A model generated the notes under the pieces. It made no database searches. It was not told where the DNA came from and saw only the letters and a program-made list of their open reading frames with translations. A stretch of 64,000 bases of DNA from Patella vulgata (lineage: Eukaryota > Mollusca > Gastropoda > Patellidae). Where the stretch lies: the NCBI RefSeq assembly GCF_932274485.2, contig NC_065887.2, positions 42,427,201-42,491,200 of the forward strand, in the 5' to 3' direction. Shown here in pieces: positions 1 through 11,800 of the stretch (its first letter is position 1; each line of letters begins with the position of its first letter). A program made the translations under genes and the position numbers.

Positions 1-24
1 TTCAAATTTGCACAGAATGTACCT

Positions 25-122
25 TGGGATTCTAGCTATCACATATTAAAAATAGAAGAGTGTTGGATTCCGATGGGATTCTAGCTATCACATATTAAAA
101 ATAGAAGAGTGTTGGATTCCGA
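25..122. repeat. 49-bp direct duplication
   Basis: Positions 25-73 and 74-122 are identical or nearly so (TGGGATTCTAGCTATCACAT). Confidence 0.9.
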
Positions 123-2100
123 GAACGTTCAAAATAAATTCAAAACCCACCCCCAACAATCAAAGGTTTTTTGCTTAAAAAATTGCCGTATTTTATCGAA
201 TTTTTATTGTTCTTGATATCTGAGGATTTTCTCAATTTAATATGTGATAAATATCATCGCGGCGCAGCCAACCGCTAGAAATTCCAGAGATTTGGACCAC
301 CGGAAGGATGCCTCAGCAGTCAAAAAAGGTCAAAATAGGCGATTTCGGTTTCTAGTGTTGATACATCGTTACGGTCATTTTAAAAAATTGTCTTTTAAGG
401 ATAATGTGTATAGTACCAATACCTATCACATAAGGAAGAGGCGATAAAATCTCTTTGCATTTGCAATTTCAAAATTAATTAAAACCAATATTAAATTCCG
501 AAAATCGGTTTTTTGCTAAAACTCTTTTTTTTTAATCGGATCAAAATGAGAGTAAGGCACAGAGTCCGGGGTGGTAATGGGCGTATTGTGTCCAAATTTC
601 ATGGTTTTCGGACAATCGGTGCCGGTGTCACGGCGAAATTCCACTTTTTTCCCCTCATGGAAGCCGTAAATTGACTTGAAGCCAGGGTCCTTGAAGTTGT
701 ACAGCTGCACCCGGTGACCGATATTTATTTAACGGGGAATAAGTGATAATTCATATTATAGCAGTAAATAATTAAAATATTTCATAGGGATTAAAATAAT
801 ATCTATATCTTGTCTGGGTACAGGGTTAAAACCAATATTAAATTCCGAAAATCGTTTTTTTGCTAAAACTCTTTTTTTTTTAATGGGATCGAAATGGGGG
901 TAAGGCACAGAGTCCGGGGTGGTAATGGGCGTATTGTGTCCAAATTTCATGGTTTTCGGACAATCGGTGCCGGTGTCACGGCGAAATTCCACTTTTTTCC
1001 CCTCATGGAAGCCGTAAATTGACTTAGAAAAAAAACGACGAAAGGCAGGTGACAAGAACAAACGACTTGAACGAATGCAGGTATCACCTTGAAATTTTCA
1101 GGGTACCTAGGTACCAACGTGAAAAGTTGCTCGCCGGAATTTAGTACTCATGGTACCTTTGGTTCTAGCGTAGCGCATGCGCGAAGTCAAATCCAGCTAA
1201 ACTCGAAAACAACCTTGTCGGCACGGAAAACATCAAAGGAGAAATTCGAATTTTTGAAATATTCAAATACCAAACGTTCGACCATGATCCAGGCTATCCT
1301 GGAGACATATTCTCTAGGTCACGACCAATTGTATATGTTTTCAAGCCCATAAATGTGGATTTTTCACTAATTGTCATTTTCAATTCAAAATGGCGTCCAT
1401 CATTTGCCGGAAATCAAAATTGTGTTATCTACCGTTTTTCGGCTTTCCTTCAAGGATTCGGAAAATATAATTGCCTTGTCTGTAAGTAAAATATCAAAAA
1501 AGCCTTATGTAATTTTCACATTTCAAGATGGTGGCATTTCCGGTTTGAGCTACAAACTCAATTTTTTGTGTACGAATCAGTAGTGTCGTAGCTAGTAAAG
1601 AAAAAAAAATCAAGGCAATCTGACCTATATTTCGTCGATTTTTTTGAAAACTTTGATCCTTAATTTCATCAAGGGGAGATAATTTAGAAAATTTCTAATG
1701 ATATTTTTGAAGTCGCATTGATAAGATCTACTTACATTCTAAATTTCATGAAAATCGTGCAACTATTAAAAAAGTTTTCAAATTGATCTCAACTTCCGGT
1801 TCAAAATCACAGCGACGAATTTTCGAAATTCGAAAATTCGAAATTGCAGATTTTAAGTAAATGTTTCAAGGCACCCCTCAAAAAAAGAATTAGTAAAATA
1901 GGTCAAATAGTTACAAAGTTACAGTAATGTAGGTCAAATGAATTTGTTCGTAAAATTCGGTGATTTCGGATTCGAAAAACGATTTGAAAATATATTTAAT
2001 CAATATTCGCACCCCATTTTTGGGGGGGTAGGTCAAAGTTTCAGATTGATCCTATGGTGAGATTCTGAGAAATCCGATTTGTGGAAATGACACAAAAAAA
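120..2100 (+). repeat. Interspersed repeat W, copy with an internal duplication
   Basis: Same order of segments as the 16.4-18.4 kb copy. The ~220-bp segment with GGTGGTAATGGGCGTATTG occurs twice (482-700 and 832-1030). Short frames encoding [14 protein letters not shown] recur in all copies, but this follows from their sequence similarity. Confidence 0.65.
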
Positions 2101-2224
2101 AAAAAATAATAATAGGAACAAGTGGTATCAGATGCCTCAGAGAGAATATTCAAATGCTCCTTGTGATACGTTTGTAACACAATTATAACCTAATGTATTA
2201 CACGGGAGTGGAGTGGGTGGGTCG

Positions 2225-2790
2225 GGGGGCTTTTCGATTGGCAGGGGACTATTAAAATGGGTAAGCAGAGATAAGCAATTTGATGAAACTTTGTGTATAG
2301 TTTCATTACATTAGTACCTTGACCATATTACCTTGACCAAGTTCGACAATGAGCATTCTCTTAGTCAGGATAAGCAAAGCAACTTGATTGGCCGGGACTT
2401 TGAATTGGTTGATGCTTTGGGGTATGATAACTTTGGTTATAATGAAGTACTGGAACATAACAACCCAGCTTTTAATTGAGCTAGAATGTTTAAACTTGGT
2501 GTAGATGTCCATCAGGTCTTGACTGAACATTTTGAGCTACAGCTTGGCAATTTCATTGGTCGATGCTTTGGGACAAGATAACCTTGATTTCTATCTGACA
2601 GAGAGTGATGAAATATACAGTATAGTTTGATTGCTCGATACTTTTGAAAAATATATGAAAGTGCGATTAATTAATGTGTCATCTTTTACTTTGGGGTTTT
2701 GGCGGGAGACATCAGCCATACTGTTTGCTTGTTTAATATCCCCTATACAATATACGCTCGACCTCATTACCCGAACTGGGGTAGAAAAGT
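2225..2790 (+). repeat. Interspersed repeat Y, second copy
   Basis: Shares AGGGGACTATTAAAATGGG, GTAAGCAGAGATAAGCAATT, AGAGTGATGAAA and TTGCTCGATACTTTTGAAAA with the 15.6-kb copy. The left end lacks the GTCC run. Following sequence to 3830 is partly related (another GCTTATCTCTGCTTACCCTA in reverse near 3702). Confidence 0.55.
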
Positions 2791-3839
2791 GGGATCTTTG
2801 ACAATGAGGCAATGAACTTGTACATTCTTTTGCAGCTGCACAAGAGGGAACATCAACGCCGGATTAACCATGGTGGTGGGGAGGGGGGCTGATACTGACC
2901 GTGAAGCCCCGCAAGGGGGTCGGGTCAGGGGGTTCTCCCGCTAAGAAATTTTAATTGGAGGCCGAAAACGTGATTTCATGGCATTTCAGGCACTTGAATG
3001 TGTCGGAGCCATTTAGAAATACCTCCCCCAGAAAAATAAAATTCTGCAACAAAATTAGCCACAATCCATGCGGGTGCTGTGAAATTTCTAGAGGAGGGAG
3101 CTGGAACCCATGAGCCCGTTAAATTCGCCACTGTAAATGAGCAGAGCTACATCAAACCTAATTTTGAGTCCCTCAGTGATAAATAACTTGATTCAAAATC
3201 GTATTATAGCCCCAACGACGATTTGATGAATGGAGACCGTAACGTTACGACAAAGTCTAACACTGTAAGTACCAAATAGTCATACGAGATATGTGCATCT
3301 CATCAAATTCAGCTTATACCATACCCACAATAATGTTACGGAGTCAGTGAGTTCAAGTTAGACAATACGCTGACCTTCCACTGACCATGCTTATTATATA
3401 AAATCTGTCAATGACAGCTGATTCATTGTTTAGTTTTTTATATGATATATTTAATATCAATAATATATGTATATGCATGCTTTATTTTACTTTACACGAC
3501 CTCTAAAAATGCCCAAAATCGTAAAAATACGACTTTTTGGATTTCGATCTCCTTTTTTCGGCTACCCCGGACATTTTCAAAAAATGATACAATGATTTCA
3601 CACAACAGGCCAGCTATTAGCCTCTCGATTGACAAGAGTTTCATCGCCCTCCATTCATTATAACCAATGTCATCGTGCCCTAAAGAATCAACAAATCAGC
3701 TTGCTTATCTCTGCTTACCCTAGGCAAAAAATGCTCATCTTTGAACTCAATCATGACATTGACCTAGTGAACGCCTACACCAAGTTTGAACATTCTAGCT
3801 TAATTAGAAGGAGAGTTCTTGTGTTCCAAAGTCCCGGCC

Positions 3840-4640
3840 CTTCAAATTACTTCTATTTTTCATTTTCAATTCAAAATGGTGACCATCACGTGACCGAAAT
3901 CAAAATTCTGATCCGATAGATTTTTAGGCATTCCTTCCAGGATTCCGAAAATATGACGCCCGAGTCTGTAAGTAAAATAGCAAAAAAGCCTTTTTGATTT
4001 TTCACGTTTAAAGATGGTGGCACTTCCGGTTTGATCGACAAACTCCATATTTTGTGTACGAATCAGTAATTACTTGTCTAGTATCGAATTTTTTTTTTAG
4101 GTCATTCTGACCTATATTTCGACGATTTTTTTGAAAACTTTGATCCTTAATTTCACAAAGGGGAGATAATTTAGAAAATTTCCAAGGACATCATTGAAGT
4201 CGCATTGGCAAGATCTACTAACATTCTAAATTTCACGAAAATCGCACAACTATTAAAGAAGTTGTCAAATTGGTAATAACTTCCGGTTCGAAATGACAGC
4301 GACGAATTTTCGAAATGCCAAAATCCGAAATTGCAGATTTGAAGTAAATGTTTCAAGATACTCAAAGAAAAAAGAATTAGTAAAATAGGTCAAATAGTCA
4401 CAAAGTTACAGCATTGTAGGTCAAATGCATTCCTTCGTAAAATTCGGTGATTTCGGATTCGTAAAACGTTTTGAAAATATATTTAATCAACAGCCACCAC
4501 CCATTTTTGGGGGGATAGGTAAAAGTTTCAGAACGATCCTATGGTTAGATTCTGAGAAATCCGATTTGTGGACAAAACACAAAAAAAAAATAACAATAAT
4601 AATCTTAACAGAAACAATAAGCTTTCATATGTAATATGAA
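3840..4640 (+). repeat. Interspersed repeat W, 3' part
   Basis: Matches 1370-2100 closely (TCAATTCAAAATGG, GTACGAATCAGTA, GACAGCGACGAATTTTCGAA) and ends in the AAGCTTTCATAT palindrome, from which a hairpin array extends. Confidence 0.65.
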
Positions 4641-4998
4641 AGCTTAATAATAATTTTAACAAAAACAATAGTGTTTCACACAAGCTGCGCAGTGTGAAAC
4701 CCTAATAAGAATAATAATTTTAACAAAAACAATAGTGTTTCACACAAGCTTCGCAGTGTGAAACCCTAATAATAATTTTAACAAAAACAATAGTGTTTCA
4801 CACAAGCTACGCAGTGTGAAACCCTAATAATAATTTTAACAAAAACAATAGTGTTTCACACAAGCTACGCAGTGTGAAACCCTAATAATTTTAACAAAAA
4901 CAATAGTGTTTCACACAAGCTTCGCAGTGTGAAACCCTAATAATAATTTTAACAAAAACAATAGTGTTTCACACAAGCTACGCAGTGTGAAACCCTAA
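4600..4998. repeat. Tandem array of hairpin units
   Basis: Six units of about 52-63 bp, each GTTTCACACAAGCT(G/T/A)CGC then AGTGTGAAAC, a 9-bp stem with a 10-base loop. They are separated by CCTAATAATAATTTTAAC and AAAAACAATA. The unit before them has the same spacer but a different hairpin (AAGCTTTCATATGTAATATG). Confidence 0.9.
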
Positions 4999-5100
4999 TA
5001 ATGGCCAAAATTGCACTTACTTAAAGGTAAATACAGGTACATGTAAGTTCATACACTGTTAAAATCCTCCCACTCTGTTACGTGCTCAACGTGTGATAAG

Positions 5101-5409
5101 TTAAACGAACAGACAAGAAATGAATAATCGATTTATCAGTCTCAATATTTTACCCAACAAGGTTCCAAATATATACAAACTCTTCTTATATATATAAAAT
5201 AAGAGTAATAATATTAATAACATAATATGTATAAACCCTAAAATAATGGGTATAATGAAAACGACATGAAACACTTTTTTACAGAACAAAGGAATTATCT
5301 CTACTGGCCTGAAGTTGATACATTCAGTATCAATTCTAGGAAAAGTTTGGTAAAAGAAAGGGAGGTAATTATATACATAGGTCAAACAACAATTTGCGTC
5401 TAAACTCAC
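5101..5409 (-). other. Small hydrophobic open frame, no known family
   Basis: About 100 codons downstream of the protease-like ORF on the same strand, with two adjoining hydrophobic runs (VFIIPIILGFIHI and LLILLLLFYIY) that would form membrane helices, followed by basic residues. It has no ATG at its start; it could be a 3' exon or chance in AT-rich DNA. I do not recognise it. Confidence 0.2.
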
Positions 5410-5529
5410 AAAAATGGAATAATAAATTGTATATTAAAATAATACCTTTTAATAATATTCTTTAATAAAATATTGTACATAGCACATAAGTAGGTCAAAC
5501 AATATATATGATACATAACACTATTTTTG

Positions 5530-6306
5530 TCATGGAACAGTAGGACACAAATTATTCTTACAGTAATTAATCACATACAAGTCACAGTTAAAATTCTCCC
5601 TAATATCTTCCAGTTCAAATATATTATTTATAAAGTATCCAAAATGTGGTTTTCCTGAACCCAAATTATTTATATACTTTGTCCACTTGTCGAAAACAAA
5701 CAAAACAAAAACCCCACACGTTTGATGTTGCTGCCACTTTTTTTTATTCCATTCTGCTCTACCATGCAGTTCAGGAAGATCCTCACCACGTGAGTCAATA
5801 TAATAGTATAATCGTTTATCTTCATGTTGGAAAACAATAAGAGATGAACAATGCCAGGTTTCATTGGGTCCTCTAATATTCTCATCAGACACAATGTACA
5901 AACCCGGCAAATAAGTGTCCAATTTTTGTCCTATATCCCCTAATAATACTGTACCCTGGAAATTCTTCTTAATATCAGCATTTTGGCCTATCATTTGATC
6001 AATCTCCTGTTGTCTAAGACCGCACATATAATTTTCAACCCTTATTTGCCGTTCTAGTTCCCCAACTTCTGATGGTGGCACTGAATTGCTCCTTGCACCA
6101 TTTACTGTATTTTCATCCTCTAGCGGTTGAGGAATCACTCTAGATAAGATTGAAGTATCAACTGGTGGGTTTAGAGTAAATACACTACACGAATCTTGTC
6201 TGATGGATGAAGAAGCATGTGTTATACTCATGCCTTCATTCATCTCAATGTCAGTAGGAAGACTATAATCGTCTTGCATTTTTTCATCTCCATCAGAGTC
6301 CTCCAT
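5530..6306 (-). CDS. Lone ORF resembling an adenain/Ulp1-type cysteine protease (possible virus-like element relic)
   Basis: A 258-codon intron-free frame from ATG 6306 to TGA. The first ~115 residues are acidic and low in structure. The C-terminal half has the layout of the adenain/Ulp1 cysteine protease clan: a Trp-His near residue 152, YYYIDSRGEDLPEL with Asp near 171, and QTCGVFVLFVF with Cys near 197 in a hydrophobic strand. Such proteases occur in Ulp/SENP enzymes, adenoviruses and Polinton-type elements. The compact size and lack of introns make an origin from a virus-like element plausible, but no capsid, polymerase or integrase frame is nearby. The frame looks whole. The family call is by motif layout only. 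Confidence 0.4.
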   Translation of the reverse strand: MEDSDGDEKMQDDYSLPTDIEMNEGMSITHASSSIRQDSCSVFTLNPPVDTSILSRVIPQPLEDENTVNGARSNSVPPSEVGELERQIRVENYMCGLRQQEIDQMIGQNADIKKNFQGTVLLGDIGQKLDTYLPGLYIVSDENIRGPNETWHCSSLIVFQHEDKRLYYYIDSRGEDLPELHGRAEWNKKKWQQHQTCGVFVLFVFDKWTKYINNLGSGKPHFGYFINNIFELEDIRENFNCDLYVINYCKNNLCPTVP

Positions 6307-6424
6307 ATCAAAATATGTTCAATTTTATAAATATTAAATCTACAGTGAAGTGAACCAGCTAGTAAACAAATTCTTATTGAATTCAGTGGGAAACATTTAA
6401 TCAAATCTATTTCATCACCAAACC

Positions 6425-6617
6425 ATTATCTTTCTGTGCAATACCGGAAGTTATTCAACACGCATGACGGAACTTATTAAAGGTATGCTGGTTATTCAAT
6501 ATGCTACACAAATAAATATTAATTATCTTTCTGTGCATACTGGAAGTTATTCAACACGCATGACGGAACTTATTAAAGGTATGCTGGTTATTCAATATGC
6601 TACACAAATAAATATTA
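6425..6617. repeat. 97-bp direct duplication upstream of the protease-like ORF
   Basis: ATTATCTTTCTGTGCA(AT)AC then GGAAGTTATTCAACACGCAT and on to CTACACAAATAAATATTA, present twice head to tail about 120 bp before the ORF's ATG. Confidence 0.9.
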
Positions 6618-6759
6618 ATAGTTGTTCAATATAATTTGCATTATACTTTTACAATTGGATTTAACCATAAAAATAATTTGTCTTTATGACACCACATAAT
6701 AAGTAATGGATTTATTGACATAGTTTTAATATATGAAATCTAATATAGACGTACACTGT

Positions 6760-6895
6760 ATTTATATATGCTATTAATAGAATTAAACTGCTAGGAGTCA
6801 TATATCATAATATTACATATATATGCTATTTATAGAATTAAACTGAACACAGGGCGTCGTATATCATAATATTATAATATATACATAAAATCTGA
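6760..6895. repeat. Imperfect ~75-bp duplication
   Basis: TATATGCTATT(A/T)ATAGAATT, then a GTC(A/G)TATATCATAATATTA segment, repeated twice. The surrounding 6620-7150 is AT-rich with no other feature seen. Confidence 0.6.
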
Positions 6896-7154
6896 CATAT
6901 TCTATAATGACAAGATCTCTTTTGAGTGGCCGTGAAATATAAAATTATCAATTTCACTTGCTTTCATATGATAGATAATCTGTTTTGTGAATTTTTGTCA
7001 TCGGGCCACAAAGTCAGTCTTCAGTCACAAAAGATCATCCCTCCACCATACAGCACAGCTTTATGAAAACAAGTCAACATTTTTTTTTCATTGCTGGCAA
7101 TACACACAACGTTGACGAACTCTGTAACCTAAGATAAGCTGCCAGGCAATGAAA

Positions 7155-8655
7155 CATACGCCCACAGCAGCTAATTCGTCTGGGCGGTGAATAAGAGTTC
7201 TAACATTTATTCTTTTGTAGACAATGATGGGCATTTACAAGACAATTTCATACAGATCAGATTATAATTTTCGTCATTTGACGGTTTACAATTAAGGTTC
7301 TACAATCTGAAAAAAGGGCCTTAACTCTAGAAGTAATGCACAGAAATTATTGAAATTTGACAGGCTTTTTCATTTTACTAATTTAAATAATGCATAACTC
7401 TAGTAGTAATTAATTGAAAATGCTTAAAGTTTAAAGGAGCTAAATCGCTAATATTTGGGACCTACAAATTGACACAAATGGTTTGCAACGTATAATGATC
7501 ATGTAATATGAATGTAAATAAACTGATTTACATTCAATCGTTTCCGTTTTTATTCTAATTTCAAATCAGTTATGTTTGGCGAAATACGCCAAGAGTCTCA
7601 ATCGAATGACAATCTCTAGCGCCTGGTTATTCCAGTCTACACCAATAGTATTTATTGCGCATGCTCTCCAGATAAAAATATGAGGTCACCGTTTGACATG
7701 ACTTGTGGAATATGTCTAACCTCGTTATTCAAGTCGCTTGTTGCAAATGGCGTTGAAACGCATTATGGTACATTCGTGTACCAACTGTACGTTTATTTTG
7801 TCTTAAATATTGGATATCAGAAGCCCATCTTTTAATGGCAAGATCACAACACCAATGTTGATTACAATTGACAAATAATTTGTGTTTTCAATGTCGAAGG
7901 TTTTGGATGATATTGAGTAAAATAAAGCCTTAAAATCGATGCTATGTAAAACAGTCCTACCTTGATGAAGAATAATCCTATTACCGGGTAATCTTATAAT
8001 TCACTATTGCCAGTTGAGAAATTGGCAAAAATATCATTTTCAACTTCAAATTCAAACGTTTGAAGATTTCCATAGTAGGGAATAGAAAAACAAGGGAGGT
8101 AATTAGGAGGTAATAGTGTTATTAATTCCGGTGTGAAACATTTTTAAGTGTGAGAATGATAACTATGATTGTATAATAGTGAGTTGACAACCTATTGAGC
8201 AAAAGACATAGAAATAATTATGTTTTGACTTTCTCAGAAAATATGAAATTCTGGCTTTAAATGATGCAGATAAATTTCATACGGATCGAATGATAACTTT
8301 TGTCGTTATTGCAGTCACAAGGTTCAACAAAGCGAAACAAGGGCCATAATTAATGGATATTGCTGAAATTCAATAGGATTCTTCATTTCACTAATTTAAC
8401 TGATGCATATCAATTTCATACAGATCGGATGATAATTTTTATCATTCAAGCGTTCACAAGGCGCAACAAAATTAAACAAGGGCCATAACTCCAGAAGAAA
8501 TGAACAGACATTATCAGTAACGTAAACAACATACACATAAATTTCAAAACAATCAGATGATAAATGTAGTCTTTAGCGTGTTCACAAGAAATTGTGGACG
8601 ATAGACGGACGGGGGCAACAACAATATACGACCACAATTCCATGTGGACATATAA
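7155..8655. mobile_element. TIR element (family TV), inverted copy with an insertion of repeat V
   Basis: CATACGCCCACAGCAGCTAA at 7155 and TATACGACCACAATTCCATG near 8625 are the two family ends in reverse order. Tandem units are reduced to a few pieces at 7200-7440 and 8240-8600, and a copy of repeat V lies between. Confidence 0.6.
7490..7960. repeat. Interspersed repeat V
   Basis: Shares ACTGATTTACATTCAAT, GCCTGGTTATTCCAGTCTAC, GTCTTAAATATTGGATA and GATGATATTGAGT with copies at 24300-24500 and 48640-49080. Confidence 0.65.
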
Positions 8656-9379
8656 GATCAAATCTAACAGTATACTTATCAGAGATTGTATATATTCACA
8701 ATTTCGTTTTGAGTCTATAACATAGGCTAAACCTGGGAATCCCAAGACAGCCTGACTCAAAGCTGTATACTGGTAGGTTATATTGTTTTCCATTTCACTT
8801 AGACACTGAAAGGCTGGACACACACCATTAGGATTATAAAAACACTACGGGGAACGAGACATGGCTGAAAATACATACATGTATTTCTGATCCAGAAGTC
8901 CGGACATTAGATGTCTGTCAGGGAGATTAGAGGGTCGCTGAATGAAATACGAAATACATTTTATTTTTAACCCAGTATAATCCTTCCGGTACCAGGCAGT
9001 ATTTAGACCGGTACCGAGAGCCTCAGTATCGGTTCCAGTAAAGGTATAAACCCTGAAACTAATGTATAAAACGATTTAAGGGGTTCAGGCTGCGTAACAT
9101 AGGGTGATCAGCCTCAGTCTATCATTTGCACATTTAGACAAGATTTCAATCAAATATTTGATCAGGCTGGAAATAACGGTTTCAAATGTACCTGACAAAA
9201 TGTCAGGCACTATAATGAAATAGTACCCAACATTCTATGTAACTTGAGGACCATCGCATGGGCTGTCTAATAAGTAATATAGCCTATAGACTCAATACAT
9301 GTGAATTAGAATAACAGGTGGGCAGAGTAAATTAATTAAATTTCAAATCCAGTGAAAATCAGACACATACATGTAAGAT

Positions 9380-9510
9380 GGCATCGAAGGTTGATTATGG
9401 TCTTTTCATCATATTAATAAATGTCTAATTAATTATATAACATTTCAGGCCTAAAGAAAGGCCTGTAATAGGCAGATTTAGACTTCTTGCATAATGCATG
9501 TTAAATAATT
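9380..9510 (+). mobile_element. MITE M, right-end fragment
   Basis: GGCATCGAAGGTTGATTATG, ACATTTCAGGCCTAAAGAAA and TGCATAATGCATGTTAAA. The rest of 8660-9770 (presumed CYP20A1 intron) shows nothing recognisable. Confidence 0.6.
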
Positions 9511-9777
9511 GGTTTGATTTTTTTGGGCAAGAAATTAAAACAGGCATTAATAAAGAAATTAAGTTTGCCAGGTGAAACTAAAAGGATCTAACCGTAGCTA
9601 AAAACAAGCACATCAGACAATCGCAACGTTTTTTGCTACGTTCTCGTACCTAGGCAAAGGGGCCGGTGATTCATATCATATAAAGATTAGAATTATAAGA
9701 TAGGCCTACATACATGCAGTTCTTCAAGCAGACAGTTCTCCATAAACAGAGAAGTTATGAAAACTATGCATACTTAC

Positions 9778-9849
9778 AGGATAGAGATAAATAATGGCTG
9801 CAACCAAAGCCACCAAAAATGTCACCGCAAATATCGCAAAGTCTAACAT
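9778..9849 (-). CDS. CYP20A1: CYP20A1, first coding exon (24 codons)
   Basis: CYP20A1 is an orphan cytochrome P450 anchored in the ER by an N-terminal helix (family knowledge). On the minus strand the ATG at 9849 begins MLDFAIFAVTFLVALV and runs through a membrane helix ending YLYP, at a perfect GTAAGT donor, in phase 0. Human CYP20A1, as I recall it, begins MLDFAIFAVTFLLALVGA and also reaches YLYP at residue 24; about 20 of 24 residues agree. The same frame is open upstream to 9927 but has no ATG there, so 9849 is preferred; A at -3 supports it. I found no further P450 exon at lower coordinates, so the rest should lie left of the window. The start is 4.3 kb from and divergent to AAAS. Confidence 0.85.
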
Positions 9850-10889
9850 GTTGTTCACTACAGTCTGCAAAATTTCTTGCCTGGCTTCTTTCGACTTGTT
9901 TACATCATACGTGCAGCCCCTCCTCAATTATCAACTCGGGAATGTTCGGTTCTTCGAAGGCCGGATGTTACAATTCTCTTGCTTTTGCTCACTGTGCGTG
10001 AAAACCCAAATGCCAGCGCACAAACACAATACATTCTGCAAGGAGCAAAGGAATTTATATCTGCAGAACCAAAGTCATCATTGCGTCCAAAAATAGTACA
10101 GAAAAGTATTCTGAGAAATAAATTTATATAACTTTACATTTTATGAAATTGATGAAATTGAAACGAAAGTAGTAACACCAAATGATGGGGCGTTGAAATG
10201 CAATGCAAAAATCGTTATTAGCGAATCAGTTATTCTCGTCGCAAGAAAATCGTGTTATCAGAGTAATTTATGCAATAATGGGCGTCCGTTTATATTTGTC
10301 GTTAATTCTGTCTAAAATCCAAGATCCGCGTTTGCTCTCTAAATCTAAAAGTGCGCCACCTAACGACCAAATAAAACCCGGGAGAATTTGAGATTGGAGA
10401 AATTGTGCTTTATTTATTCATACCCTGCAAGATTGATCAGAACCTTTAATGTAAATTGGATCGGTTTATGTTCCTTTTAATTTTTTATTCTTAGAATACA
10501 ATACATAAAATTGACGATAGATTATATCCCTAAGCCTAAGGTCTATATAAGATAAGGGCGCATTCTATTCGTCTTTAAAAAAAAGCTAAACCCAAAGTAG
10601 GGCCAAATGATTTTGGAATTGATATATTCAGAAAATTTCTAAACTAATGTCCAAGAAAGTATACACTGTGCATTTTGTGCTGCAGCATCAACCAAAGTCG
10701 TATCCATGGTATACAGTATTTGGGTAGAATGTCAATTTGTTTCACAATTTTATTTTGCTTTTAGTGTGTATCCTTTCTTGGACATCAGTCATCAGTTTAT
10801 ATTTAAAGTTACAATTGGCTGGGGCTATTTGCCACATGTGGTAAGACAATCCGGAGACTATTTGCCACATGTGGCAAGTCTCCATACCG
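9850..10889. other. Intergenic region upstream of CYP20A1
   Basis: Should hold the CYP20A1 promoter (minus strand) just right of 9850; 9930-10010 is less AT-rich than its surroundings and contains CpGs. A palindromic TTTGCCACATGTGG pair occurs at 10830 and 10860. No gene seen. Confidence 0.4.
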
Positions 10890-11800
10890 CAATTATCAAC
10901 CGATTTCATTGAAACTTACAGATAACGATAACATTAATAATATCTCAGCGTAGGTAAAATTTCGACCACTACCGGTTAGCGGTTTCGGAAATATCAGGTT
11001 ACCACCCATTTCACAATTATCAACCGATTTTAATGAAACTAGCAGATTATAATTACTTTAATAATATCTCAGAGTAGCCAAAATTTCGGCTACTTCCAGT
11101 TAGCGGTTTCCGAGATATCAGGTTACCACACATTTGATGTGGCACGGCTACAGACCACAATTATCAACCGATTTCCATGACACTTGCAGATTATAATTAC
11201 ATTAATAATATCTCAGAGTAGGCAAAATTTCGGCCACTTCCGGTTAGCGGTCTCCGAGATATCAGGTTACCACACATTTCATGTGGCACGGCTACAGACC
11301 ACAATTATCAACCGATTCCCATGAAACTTACAGAATATGATACCATTAATAATATCTCAGAGTAGGCAAAATTTCGACTACTTCCGGTTAGCGGTTTCTG
11401 TGATATCAGGTTACCACACATTTCATGTGGCACGGCTACAGACCACAATTATCAACCGATTTCCATGAAACTTGCAGATTATAATTAATTTAATAATATC
11501 TCAGAGTAGCCAAAATATCGACTACTTCCGGTTAGCGGTTTTCGAGATATCAGGTTACCACACATTTCATGTGGCACGGCTACAGACCACAATTATCAAC
11601 CGATGTCCATGAAACTTGCAGATTATAATTACATTAATAATATCTCAGAGTAGCCAAAATTTCGACTACTTCCGGTTAGCGGTTTCCGAGATATCAGGTT
11701 ACCACACATTTCATGTGGCACGCCTCAGACGGCAATTATCAACCGATTTCCATGAAACTTGCAGGTTATAATTAATTTAATAATATCTCAGAGTAGTCAA
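10890..11800. repeat. 143-bp satellite array, seven copies
   Basis: Units contain AATTATCAACCGATTTCCAT, AATAATATCTCAGAGTAG, ACTTCCGGTTAGCGGTTTCC and CACATTTCATGTGGCACGGC. Copies 3-7 are highly alike, the first two more divergent. It lies between CYP20A1 and AAAS. Confidence 0.9.

Noticed and set aside
516-1061. Recurrent short peptide [14 protein letters not shown] as a coding gene
   Set aside because: It occurs wherever repeat W occurs and in frames that differ in start and end; similarity of young repeat copies explains it.
4600-4998. CRISPR-like look of regular repeats with spacers
   Set aside because: Both repeat and spacer are conserved and the DNA is animal; it is a minisatellite of hairpins.
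8446-8823. 125-codon minus-strand frame as a CYP20A1 exon
   Set aside because: No P450 motif; half of it lies in the TV-family repeat end.
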